A stretch of DNA of 64,000 nt, taken from contig CAZFPK010000012.1 in assembly GCA_964521025.1 (NCBI GenBank), positions 1 through 64,000 on the forward strand, read 5' to 3'. This DNA comes from DRTC01 sp964521025. GTDB taxonomy: Bacteria > Cloacimonadota > Cloacimonadia > Cloacimonadales > TCS61. The position numbers were made by a program, and so were the translations under genes. This document shows positions 56,452 to 64,000 of the stretch, one piece after another; the stretch's first letter is position 1, and the number at the start of each line of letters is the position of its first letter. The notes under the pieces are model-generated. The model was given only the letters and a program-made list of their open reading frames with translations. It was not told the origin of the DNA and made no database searches.

Positions 56452-56670
56452 TTACGAAATATCACGCTGAATTTCCTTGATTTTTTCTTCAAATTCTTCC
56501 GGTGCTTTGATGATTCCCCAACCTTTCTGCATCTGGAATAATCCGTTGTATGCAGAATCATGATAAGAACGGATGATGTGCGGGATTTCTCTTTTTTGCA
56601 ATTCGGTTTTCATTAAATTTGCTTCGATCTCGTTACTCAAAACTAAAATTTTTTTGAATGTTTCTTTCAT
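56452..56670 (-). CDS. DUF2007-like small protein
   Basis: A 72-aa protein with the pattern VLSNEIEANLMKTELQKREI, then IPHIIRSYH and WGIIKAPEEFEEKIKEI, characteristic of DUF2007-type putative signal-transducing domains (a short ferredoxin-like fold). No function is known for the family. Stands alone; reasonable size and coding pattern. Confidence 0.65.
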   Translation of the reverse strand: MKETFKKILVLSNEIEANLMKTELQKREIPHIIRSYHDSAYNGLFQMQKGWGIIKAPEEFEEKIKEIQRDIS

Positions 56671-56802
56671 TGTTTTCCCTTTGTATCACAATCATTCCTG
56701 ATTGTGTTCGTAAAACAATTTGCTAAATTGTCAAATAACAATAGCAAATATTTAATGATTCGGAGAATTATTATGACAACGAAACAGGATTTCGGAGCTC
56801 CT

Positions 56803-56838
56803 CTCAAACAGGAATGTTTGAGTTACTTTATTTTCTCA
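56803..56838. repeat. solitary unit of the 50.1 kb palindrome family, overlapping the pgi end
   Basis: CTCAAAC-aggaat-GTTTGAG then TTACTTTATTTTCTCA matches the array core order (TTTGAGTTACCTTGATTTTC TCA). Read on the minus strand its right part is the last pgi codons (EMRK and TAA). Confidence 0.6.
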
Positions 56839-58480
56839 TCTCTTTAAAAGCATTTATCAAACCATTTGTCGATGAATCATGGTTAGAAATTCTTTCATCA
56901 TTTTCTAATTCAGGAAGTATTTTTTTCGCTAATTGCTTTCCTAATTCGACTCCCCATTGATCGAAACTGAAAATATTCCAGATGATTCCCTGCACGAAAA
57001 TTTTATGTTCATACATTGCGATCAAACTTCCCAAAGTTCTTGGGATCAGTTTTTTGAAAAGAATCGAATTGGTCGGTTTATTTCCTTTGAATATTTTGAA
57101 GGGAATCAGTTTTTCTATCTCTTCCTCAGATTTTCCGGAATTTTTTAATTCTTCCAAAACTTCTTTTTTGCTTTTTCCTTTCATTAATGCTTCGGTTTGA
57201 GCAAAAAAGTTGGAAAGTAATTTTTGGTGATGATCTCCGATGGGATTATGCGAAACTGCAGGAGCAAGAAAATCACAGGGAATTAATTTTGTACCTTGAT
57301 GAATGAGTTGATAAAAAGCGTGTTGACCGTTTGTTCCCGGTTCACCCCAGATTATTGGACCAGTTTGATAATCGACTTCATTTCCATTTCTATCGATGTA
57401 TTTTCCATTGCTTTCCATATCTCCCTGCTGGAAATAAGCTGCAAACCTGTGCAGATATTGATCATAAGGCAGAATAGCATGAGTTTCTGTTTGGAAGAAA
57501 TTGTTGTACCAAATTCCAATGAGAGCCAAAATCACAGGAATGTTTTTCTCAAATGAAGTTTCCTTGAAATGTTTGTCCATCTGAAAAGCGCCTTCCAGCA
57601 ATTCAGAAAAATTCTCGAATCCGATCGAACAGCAAATCGAAAGTCCGATCGCAGACCAGAGCGAATATCGACCTCCAACCCAATCCCAAAAAACGAACAT
57701 GTTTTCCGGATCGATCCCGAATTTCTCGACAGCCGGTTTGTTGGTGGAGATCGCCGCAAAATGTTTTTTAATAAAAGTCTCATTTTGTACTTTGTCCAAA
57801 AACCATTTTCGTGCTGAATGTGCATTGGTCATAGTTTCCTGAGTTGTAAATGTTTTTGAAGCGACCATAAAAAGCGTTGTTTCCGGATCGAGTTTTTTTA
57901 AAGTTTCAGCAAGATGGGTTCCGTCCACATTCGAGACAAAATGGATATCGATATGCGGTTTTTGATAAAATTTCAAAGCTTCCGTAACCATCACCGGACC
58001 TAAATCCGAACCTCCGATCCCGATATTGACGATATCAGAAATCGCTTTTCCTGAAAAACCTCTCCATTCACCGGAAATAATTTTCTCGGAAAAAACTTTC
58101 ATTTGATTTAAGACAGCATTAACTTCCGGCATCACATCTTTTCCATCGACAATAACAGGAGCGTTTGAACGATTTCTCAAAGCAGTATGCAGAACTGCCC
58201 GGTTTTCCGTCTCGTTGATCTTATCTCCGGAAAACATTTTCGCGATCGCATCTTTCAGATCGACTTCTGCGGTAAGTTCAAGAAGCAATTTCAAAGTTTT
58301 TTCCGTGATCATATTTTTGGAGAAATCTATGATGATATTACCAAATTTGAGGGAAAACTTGGAGAATCTTTCAGGATCTTTCAGAAAAAGATCTTTCATC
58401 TGAACCGATTTCATTTCCCGGAAATGTGCTGCCAGTTTTTGCCAGGATTTTGTTCGGGTTGGGTTTGTTTTTTTGAGCAT
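56828..58480 (-). CDS. pgi: glucose-6-phosphate isomerase
   Basis: Interconverts glucose-6- and fructose-6-phosphate in glycolysis. Motifs of the two-domain SIS enzyme are all there: IGIGGSDLGPVMVTEAL (about 155-171), SKTFTTQETM (about 207-216), WDWVGGRYSLWSAIGL (about 268-283, catalytic region), FQQGDMESNGK (catalytic Glu/Gly loop), GQHAFYQLIHQG (His) and FDQWGVELGK (Lys). 550 aa is the normal E. coli-type length. The first 25 codons are duplicated 1.68 kb upstream; the last ones lie in a repeat. Confidence 0.95.
   Translation of the reverse strand: MLKKTNPTRTKSWQKLAAHFREMKSVQMKDLFLKDPERFSKFSLKFGNIIIDFSKNMITEKTLKLLLELTAEVDLKDAIAKMFSGDKINETENRAVLHTALRNRSNAPVIVDGKDVMPEVNAVLNQMKVFSEKIISGEWRGFSGKAISDIVNIGIGGSDLGPVMVTEALKFYQKPHIDIHFVSNVDGTHLAETLKKLDPETTLFMVASKTFTTQETMTNAHSARKWFLDKVQNETFIKKHFAAISTNKPAVEKFGIDPENMFVFWDWVGGRYSLWSAIGLSICCSIGFENFSELLEGAFQMDKHFKETSFEKNIPVILALIGIWYNNFFQTETHAILPYDQYLHRFAAYFQQGDMESNGKYIDRNGNEVDYQTGPIIWGEPGTNGQHAFYQLIHQGTKLIPCDFLAPAVSHNPIGDHHQKLLSNFFAQTEALMKGKSKKEVLEELKNSGKSEEEIEKLIPFKIFKGNKPTNSILFKKLIPRTLGSLIAMYEHKIFVQGIIWNIFSFDQWGVELGKQLAKKILPELENDERISNHDSSTNGLINAFKEMRK
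58403..58447. repeat. 45-base perfect direct repeat, copy 1 (inside pgi)
   Basis: Identical to 60086-60130. Similarity, less perfect, continues to the pgi start codon and into its leader (TTAATTTATAAATAAT in this copy, TTAATTTTATAAATAA in the other). Confidence 0.85.
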
Positions 58481-58678
58481 AATCTTTCCTTAATTTATAA
58501 ATAATTTTGATAAACAATTTAAAATAAACATTTCATTGATATAAAAGAAGATACGATTATTTTGTATCTTTATCTTTTAAATATTTATTTCTAACTAATT
58601 AATTAATTAAAAGGAATTAACATAAGCGTATTTTGTAGATTTTAATAAAGTTACACTCAATTCCATTTATAAATCCTT

Positions 58679-59983
58679 TTAATTTTTATTAATTTTCTTT
58701 AATTTCCATATTGGGTTCTTTCTTGAACCTATGTTTTTTATGAATCCATCTTTTATCATTCTACTCTTTAAATTTTGAATTTTAATTTTTTTTTGCTTTG
58801 CGGATAATACATCGGAAAGTTTATTTATTAGAAGTTCATCAAGCTCTTCTTTAGTTGCTGTTTTATGTTGTTTCAGAAAATTTATTATAAGATCATTGTA
58901 GTATTTATCATCGAAAGCCTTTGATATTGTATATTTTACTTTCTGTTCGGTTGCTTTAGCAATCTTTTGGGAGATAAATAAATTCGGATAACGACCCTCG
59001 ACCAGTCCTTCATTTTTTAATGTCTGATGTTCTTCTTTGGAAATTTGTTTCTTTTTTTGAATTCGATCCAGAAGGAACACTTTCCAAATATCAAGATCGG
59101 TTTTCTGAATTAGAAGCTTTGTATAATTTTCATCGATGATTTTTCCGGGAATCGTAACCTTAACTCTTTGTTTAAATATTTCATAATCGGGTAAAGGGAA
59201 AAAACGGTCCTTTTGAAGCGTGAACATTCTATTGATACCGCTTCCAATGATATCGATCATATTCAAATTGACCATAGCATTGGCTAAAAATCGATTTCTT
59301 AATGTTTCTAAAGGGAAATTTTGTAGAATTACATTTTCGATATTTCCTGGTAGGAAAGAACCAAGATTGGAAAATTCAAGACTGTCGGATTCTTCGGTTA
59401 TTATTATTCTACCTGACAGTTCGTAATCTTGATGAGCAACGCAATTATGTAATGCTTCCCTGATAACCCAAGGTTCGTAAGTAAATACTTCTGTGGGGAA
59501 TAGAGTATTAGTTAAAATATATCTGTATTTTAGATTCCAGATTTTCCGCTCTTTTTCAGGATGTTCGGAAAGTTTGTGTTTATGCTCTCCAACCCGAATA
59601 TATGCACTTCCTCTAAATGTGATTGGAGTATTTTTGGTCGCATCTATCTTGAATATAACAAGATGCTTATTGTTATAATTATATTCTGTTATCTTAAAAT
59701 CAATTCTCGGAGATAAAAGTCGAGTTAACCAAGGTTCCAATCCTTCATTTCCTTTTCCTTTTGCTGACTTAGGACTGAAACCGGTTCCGATGATTTTATG
59801 AGTTTTATTTTCAATCCCATAAATCAAATAACCATATTCTTCTTCACACAAACACGCAGAATTGCTTAATGCTGATATATATTCACCAATAGATTGTGGA
59901 TTAGAATAATTTTTTTTGAATTCGATCCATTCGGTTTCTGTTTTCTCTTCACAAAGTGTATCTATTAGCGACTTGAAGTTCAT
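58679..59983 (-). CDS. AlbA_2 (Schlafen-like) and HATPase domain protein
   Basis: A 434-aa protein started at ATG 59983 (GGTGG upstream). Residues about 15-140 form an AlbA_2 domain: EWIEFKKNYSNPQSIGEYI, YGYLIYGIENKTHKIIG and FRGSAYIRVGEHKHKL. Residues 165-270 are the RecG-like HATPase_c_4 region (EALHNCVAHQDYELSG, then DIIGSGINRMF). The remaining part holds two winged-helix-like segments (KNEGLVEGRYPNLFIS, LKSRMIKDGFIKNIGS). Such proteins are nucleic-acid-associated and are often found in genomic islands, with proposed regulatory or defence roles. Here it lies between two copies of the pgi 5' end, so it was probably inserted. Confidence 0.8.
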   Translation of the reverse strand: MNFKSLIDTLCEEKTETEWIEFKKNYSNPQSIGEYISALSNSACLCEEEYGYLIYGIENKTHKIIGTGFSPKSAKGKGNEGLEPWLTRLLSPRIDFKITEYNYNNKHLVIFKIDATKNTPITFRGSAYIRVGEHKHKLSEHPEKERKIWNLKYRYILTNTLFPTEVFTYEPWVIREALHNCVAHQDYELSGRIIITEESDSLEFSNLGSFLPGNIENVILQNFPLETLRNRFLANAMVNLNMIDIIGSGINRMFTLQKDRFFPLPDYEIFKQRVKVTIPGKIIDENYTKLLIQKTDLDIWKVFLLDRIQKKKQISKEEHQTLKNEGLVEGRYPNLFISQKIAKATEQKVKYTISKAFDDKYYNDLIINFLKQHKTATKEELDELLINKLSDVLSAKQKKIKIQNLKSRMIKDGFIKNIGSRKNPIWKLKKINKN

Positions 59984-60079
59984 AATTACCACCAATAAAA
60001 TTATAAATCAATAGAAAAATAAGTATTATTTATATCAAGAAGATTTTTCTTGGCTTTCAATTCCCAAACCTGTATTTTT

Positions 60080-60160
60080 TCATCTAACCGATTTCATTTC
60101 CCGGAAATGTGCTGCCAGTTTTTGCCAGGAATTGGTTAGAGTTGTTTTTTTTTTGAGCAT
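60080..60160 (-). pseudogene. remnant of the pgi 5' end
   Basis: Reads ATG, 26 codons and TGA: MLKKKTTLT then NSWQKLAAHFREMKSVR. Codons 10-25 are identical in DNA to the functional pgi start (45 bases); codons 5-9 differ. The stop arises from loss of one base (GTTAGATGAAA against GTTCAGATGAAA in pgi). A ribosome site GGAGAG precedes the ATG, so this may be the original pgi start, now cut off by the inserted AlbA_2 gene. Confidence 0.85.
60086..60130. repeat. 45-base perfect direct repeat, copy 2
   Basis: Same sequence and orientation as 58403-58447. The two copies bracket 1.64 kb carrying the AlbA_2 gene. Confidence 0.85.
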
Positions 60161-60509
60161 TTTGATCTCTCCGTTTTTTTACATCTTTTTTAATTTTATA
60201 AATAAACTTATAAAAAGTGTAAAAACGGTCAACTATTTTTAGTTTATCAAGTAAAAATAATTTAACATTGTAATATATTAAAGATTCTTTTTCAAATATT
60301 TTATATCATTACAAACATTTGTACTAAAAAAACTTGTAAATTCTTGAGTGAAATTTATTTTTATCTTTTTTTAGAGAAAAAAATCTTGACTGCTAAACCT
60401 GTATTTTTAGTTTTTTGCAGGAGAAAATATTATAGAGTGTAAAATACAACTTTTTTTTGTTATAAGTGGTTATAGAGGTTTACAAAAACTTTATCCCGAA
60501 GGAGGAGAG

Positions 60510-62609
60510 ATGAAGAAAGTTCTAATTCCCTTGTTTTGTTTATTTGTTTTAAATCTGTTTTCCGACACTTATGTTTCCGGAAATGTTTCCGGGACCTGGA
60601 ATGTTGCCGGAAGCCCCTATCGAGCAACAGGAAATATTACAGTTGCTTCCAGTTCAACCTTAACTATCGAAGATAATGTCCAGGTAATCTTTGAGAATGA
60701 TTACCTGTTTACAGTCAATGGTACTTTGGACGCGAATCGGGCGAATTTTTCCCTGATCGTTCCGCATCCGCCAAGCGTTTATTCCTGGCAGGGAATAGAA
60801 TTTACCAGCAGTTCCAGCAATTGCATAATCGACAGTTGTGATTTTGATAATGCTTCCCCGGGGATCGTATTTACGAACACAAGTCAATCAAATTACCCGC
60901 TTATATCCAATAGTACTTTTGATTTCCTGAACCATGCAACCGTGGATGCGGATTATGCTCTGAAATTGACGGATGATTCGGAACCGGTCGTCGATAATAA
61001 TGATTTCGAAGGTTATATTCTTGGGATTTATATCGATGCTAATCTTACTGCAGCCGAACCGGAAATCACGAATAATGAATTTAATCTAATTGGATTAAGA
61101 TTAACAAGGCAGTCACATTCCAAAGGTGGTGTTTTTGAAGATGTTAGTAATGCTTACCTTGATAACAATGATTTCCTCGGTTTTGAAAAAGGATTAGAAA
61201 TTACAAATTCAACGGATTCGGAATCTGTTCCCAAAATTTCAAATACAAGAGTTAGAAGCAGTTCTAGGAATTTACGGCTGGATGAAATCGGTGTAAAAAT
61301 AGTAGGTTTTGTCTCAGTGGAAATCGATAGTTGCCAGGTTACAGCATATAATAACGGAATTACTCTTTTAAATGCATCATCTTCAAAGTCCAATCCGAAA
61401 ATTTCAAATACAAGGGTAAGATCTAGTTCACGGAGTACCGATGTCGGATTATTTATGTACGGAAATATGAGTAGCGAAATCTGGGAGAATACATTTGCGG
61501 ATTGTGATTCAGCAGTTGTTATTATGGGTGATGAAACAGAATCGGAACTAACTAAAAATAACATGTTCCTCACCGCAGGAGTTGCCAACAATGTAGCAAT
61601 ACTCGCCGAAGATAGTGATAGTCTCCTCATATATAATAATACTATTGATTCGTATGATATCGGATTCTATTCCGATTCGACCAATACCGATTTCCAGAAT
61701 AACATTGTCTGGCATGATTCTCCCACAGTCGAACCTGTTCAAGTCGATACTTCAGAAGTAAATGTCATATATAACGATATTGCCAGACCTTCTGGAATTT
61801 ATCCCGGAACAGGCAATATTAACAGCGATCCGTTATTTTCTGATCCTGCTAATGAGGACTTTTCTCTTCAGTGGGGTTCTCCCTGTATCGATGCTGGAAA
61901 CCCTAGTCTTGTATTTCAAGATGACGATGGTACCACTTCTGATATGGGAGCGTTTTTCTACTGCCAGGGACCCTGCCCTGTAGAATTTTCTTCTTTTACT
62001 GCTCAATTTATTAATAATTCAACAAAACTTTCCTGGATGACCGCAACCGAAACCAATAATTTAGGATGGAATATTTATCGTGGAGAACAAGAATCTGCTC
62101 TGCAAAACGATGAAACTATTCAAATCAATAATGAACTAATTGAAGGTGCCGGAACAACTACCGAACCGTCAGAATACTATTATTTCGATGAATATGACTT
62201 GACCTTGAATTTCACCTACTGGTATTGGTTGGAAAGTATGAGTTTATTCGGAACAACAGAGATTTACGGACCTAAATCATTATTTATCCCGGAACATGAG
62301 GATAATCCGGATCCACCCGATCCCTCCGAACAATTCGGTTTGTTCCAGAATTATCCGAATCCTTTCCATCCCGGGACAAAGATCGGTTTCAGATTACCGA
62401 AAGATAAACATGCTGAACTTATTATCTATAATGTCAAAGGAGAGAAGATCATCACTCTATTCAAAGGTAAAACAACAAATGATTATCCTGTAAATATTTA
62501 TTGGGATGCCCATGATAAATATCGAAAACAGGTTAAGAGCGGTATCTATCTCTATCGATTAGTTTCCGGAGATTATGTGCAGACCAGGAAGATGATCTAT
62601 TTGAGATAG
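60510..62609 (+). CDS. secreted parallel beta-helix protein with sorting domain
   Basis: A 699-aa protein: signal peptide (1-18), then a right-handed beta-helix (about 30-480) with regular NxF, NNxxD and IxNN turns (YLFTVNGTLDAN, PVVDNNDFEGY, PEITNNEFNLIGL, LLIYNNTIDSY). Beta-helices often bind or cleave polysaccharides, but no lyase residues are visible. A segment with EFSSFTAQFINNSTKLSWMTATETNN (about 495-520) is a fibronectin-like domain common before sorting domains. The C terminus is the sorting domain (NYPNPFHPG, VKGEKIITL, KSGIYLYRL). Excellent GGAGGAG ribosome site. Internally the block PKISNTRVRSSSR occurs twice. Confidence 0.8.
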   Translation: MKKVLIPLFCLFVLNLFSDTYVSGNVSGTWNVAGSPYRATGNITVASSSTLTIEDNVQVIFENDYLFTVNGTLDANRANFSLIVPHPPSVYSWQGIEFTSSSSNCIIDSCDFDNASPGIVFTNTSQSNYPLISNSTFDFLNHATVDADYALKLTDDSEPVVDNNDFEGYILGIYIDANLTAAEPEITNNEFNLIGLRLTRQSHSKGGVFEDVSNAYLDNNDFLGFEKGLEITNSTDSESVPKISNTRVRSSSRNLRLDEIGVKIVGFVSVEIDSCQVTAYNNGITLLNASSSKSNPKISNTRVRSSSRSTDVGLFMYGNMSSEIWENTFADCDSAVVIMGDETESELTKNNMFLTAGVANNVAILAEDSDSLLIYNNTIDSYDIGFYSDSTNTDFQNNIVWHDSPTVEPVQVDTSEVNVIYNDIARPSGIYPGTGNINSDPLFSDPANEDFSLQWGSPCIDAGNPSLVFQDDDGTTSDMGAFFYCQGPCPVEFSSFTAQFINNSTKLSWMTATETNNLGWNIYRGEQESALQNDETIQINNELIEGAGTTTEPSEYYYFDEYDLTLNFTYWYWLESMSLFGTTEIYGPKSLFIPEHEDNPDPPDPSEQFGLFQNYPNPFHPGTKIGFRLPKDKHAELIIYNVKGEKIITLFKGKTTNDYPVNIYWDAHDKYRKQVKSGIYLYRLVSGDYVQTRKMIYLR

Positions 62610-63300
62610 TCCTTTGAAAGACTACTCTCTTTAATTTCCAGTCTCGAGATGGGATTGATCAGAAATCGTGCAAGATTTTCCTTGCACGATTTTTTTGTTT
62701 ATATTTCTCGTTCCAATGTTCAGAAACTGTGTGAAAACACCGTTTTTGAGAAAATGATTGTCAGTCTGAGCGTAGTGGAAGACTCACGATTCTTCACATT
62801 GCAACAAATTAAACAAAATCCTACGACTCCGTTCAGGATGACATTTTGTTAAATTTGTCCCTAAAAACAGTTTTCACATAGACTGTCCTGCGTTGGAATG
62901 ATAGAATCTACACTCCTGTGTCGAATAAGGATCAAAAGAACTCGATAACAAAATCCGGTTCCTGCGGGAGAATAGGGTTGAACTCACTGTGTAGAACAAG
63001 ATTCCGATCTTGTTCATTTTCCAAAAAACTCTGATTTCTCTAAACTGAACTCCATCTAACTAAAGCCGGGTGAAGTCCAGCCACCGGGGCATGAATTATT
63101 CCCATGCGGGAGAGATATTGTGAAAAGTCTTATTTTGTTGATTTTCAGAACTCAAAATAGTCTGCTTGGTTCAAGTTCGCTCGTTAGAGTAGAAATTTGG
63201 ATTTTAATTTCTCGACTTGCAAAGTCGAATTACACTTTTTATACACCTTGAGAGTGTGGGAACGAGGAAATTATGAATACACCAGAAAGATCAGGCTAAA
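62610..63300. other. gene-poor region of repeats and palindromes
   Basis: No convincing gene in 690 bases. It holds a MITE-like element (62709-62900), a perfect hairpin GAACAAGAT-tccg-ATCTTGTTC (62994-63015), a locally GC-rich patch (63065-63115, with AGCCGGGTGAAGTCCAGCC and CATGCGGGAGAG) that is unexplained, and a hairpin TCGACTT-gca-AAGTCGA (63212-63228). Confidence 0.6.
62709..62900. mobile_element. MITE-like element with nested inverted repeats
   Basis: Outer arms of about 40 bases: TTCCAATGTTCAGAAACTG then TGTGAAAACACCGTTTTTGAG at the left (62711-62750) and its diverged reverse complement, CTAAAAACAGTTTTCACATAG to GCGTTGGAATG, at the right (62861-62900). Nested inside, TGTCAGTCTGAGCGTAGTGG (62759-62778) mirrors ACTCCGTTCAGGATGACA (62826-62843), the CTGAGCG/TTCAGGATGAC phrase seen as a dispersed repeat in many genomes. 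No transposase is encoded; size about 190 bases. Confidence 0.65.
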
Positions 63301-64000
63301 ATGAAAACAATATTCGGCTACAAAGAAAAGATCATAGCCAGAGAATCAGAGATCAAGCAACTCTCTGAATACCTGGAACCAATCTCGGATCATAAATTTG
63401 GAGGAGTTGTCTATCTCGAAGGGAAAGCAGGTATCGGCAAGACCAGGTTCATTTCCGAGTTTCAAAAAAACCAGCAGAAGAAAGAAGAACTTAAATGGAT
63501 ATTTCTCTCCTGTGATATTGCCCGCAGGGAGAGTTTTAATCCGGTTGTCTCTTTTTTGAATGAATTTTTTGAACAATCCCCGGATAATCAAATCGAAGAG
63601 AATAAATCTAATTTCGAGGATAAACTGCATTATCTCTACGGTGAAATCGAAGATGAAAGCATAAAATACGAGCTTATCAGAAGCAGGAGTTTTCTCGGAG
63701 CTTTGATAAATCTGCATTGGAAGAACTCTTTATATGAAGATCTCGAACCAAAAAACAGGTATGAAAATACTCTTTATGCTCTGCAGAACATTTTCTTTGC
63801 TATCTCATTACAGAAACCTCTTGTTTTGATACTGGATGATGCGGACTGGATCGATCAGGATACAGCTTCTTTCCTGAAAATTCTTACGCGTAATGCTCAA
63901 AGGTTTCCTCTTATCTTACTGATCCTTTGTCGTGAGAATGAAGATGTTTCTCCTTATTCATTGAATTTTGAAGACGATATACCGATTCATCGTCTAACAA
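63301..64000 (+). CDS. AAA-type ATPase, N-terminal part (runs off the window)
   Basis: An open frame from ATG 63301 to the window end (233 codons, no stop). It begins KTIFGYKEKIIARESEIKQL, with Walker A GKAGIGKT at about residues 45-52 and Walker B LVLILDDADWIDQD at about 178-190, then ILTRNAQRFPLILLILCREN. This is the AAA_16/STAND-like layout found at the N terminus of large regulators (adenylate-cyclase-, MalT- or kinase-linked ATPases, often with TPR repeats), here expected downstream beyond the window. Ribosome site AGGCTAAA is modest. Because it is cut, the full domain set is unknown. Confidence 0.8.
   Translation, partial: MKTIFGYKEKIIARESEIKQLSEYLEPISDHKFGGVVYLEGKAGIGKTRFISEFQKNQQKKEELKWIFLSCDIARRESFNPVVSFLNEFFEQSPDNQIEENKSNFEDKLHYLYGEIEDESIKYELIRSRSFLGALINLHWKNSLYEDLEPKNRYENTLYALQNIFFAISLQKPLVLILDDADWIDQDTASFLKILTRNAQRFPLILLILCRENEDVSPYSLNFEDDIPIHRLT

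Larger units (their letters stand above)
59984..60509. other. AT-rich intergenic region with a pgi remnant
   Basis: Apart from the pgi fragment (60080-60160) no gene is seen. The stretch 60170-60480 is extremely AT-rich. It separates the minus-strand AlbA_2 gene from the plus-strand beta-helix gene and should hold promoters for both, but no box can be named with confidence. Confidence 0.5.

Noticed and set aside
62649..62852. 67-residue open frame
   Set aside because: It is made of the MITE-like inverted repeat and has no ribosome site.
63020..63130. Cobalamin-type riboswitch before the AAA ATPase
   Set aside because: Only a loose resemblance (GGTGAAGTCC); the conserved core boxes are absent and the downstream gene is not a B12 gene.
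63346..63717. 123-residue minus-strand frame
   Set aside because: It is antisense to the AAA ATPase frame, which has Walker A and B motifs and runs to the window end.
1..64000. tRNA, rRNA or other known RNA genes
   Set aside because: I looked for cloverleaf and rRNA-like stretches on both strands and saw none; a covariance scan would be needed to exclude small RNAs.

Overview
The window is AT-rich bacterial chromosome with mixed gene orientation and many dispersed intergenic repeats. The protein set points to a Gram-negative, probably anaerobic lineage with a type IX-like secretion system, most likely Candidatus Cloacimonadota (Cloacimonetes). The evidence is seven secreted proteins ending in the 'NxPNPF...KGQKVRTL...WDGxDxxGxxVSSGIYFYKL' sorting domain, three gingipain-type C25 proteases in tandem, and a PorV/PorQ-like barrel. 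The phylum is an inference; there is no rRNA or tRNA gene in the window to test it.

Layout. 0-12 kb: an outer-membrane barrel, mobA, a secreted cyclophilin with an in-frame stop, a PorV/PorQ-like protein, a 1,896-aa modular secreted protein and a FadL-like barrel. 11.7-15.9 kb (minus strand): ruvX-mltG-antiporter as an overlapping operon, followed by a PTS IIA protein with an extra C-terminal domain, plus a small coiled-coil protein. 16.2-28.1 kb (plus): three paralogous C25 proteases closed by a strong terminator. 28.4-38 kb (minus): aroK; the overlapping operon cmk-plsC-ispH-rpsA, in which S1 has a repetitive N-terminal extension broken by a 100-N assembly gap; two poorly known genes; tgt and rseP. 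38.2-47.2 kb (plus): an M23 endopeptidase lipoprotein, then a four-gene membrane cluster of unknown function (997, 207, 314 and 200 aa) and a lipoprotein built of the same beta-sandwich modules as the proteases. 47.3-58.5 kb: a glycosyltransferase bracketed by two copies of one repeat, a SpoU-type methyltransferase, a frameshifted phosphoesterase, a thioesterase, ruvB, PrsW, a macrodomain protein, two small proteins and pgi. 58.5-64 kb: an AlbA_2/HATPase gene flanked by a duplicated pgi 5' end, a beta-helix secreted protein, a MITE-like element and the start of an AAA ATPase.

The best candidate for an undescribed system is the four-gene membrane cluster at 39.6-44.8 kb. The second theme is repeats: at least five families of short palindromic or inverted-repeat elements fill the intergenic spaces, and several run into coding sequence, supplying the last codons of tgt, the SpoU methyltransferase, a small ORF and pgi, and sitting in frame inside the cyclophilin sorting domain.
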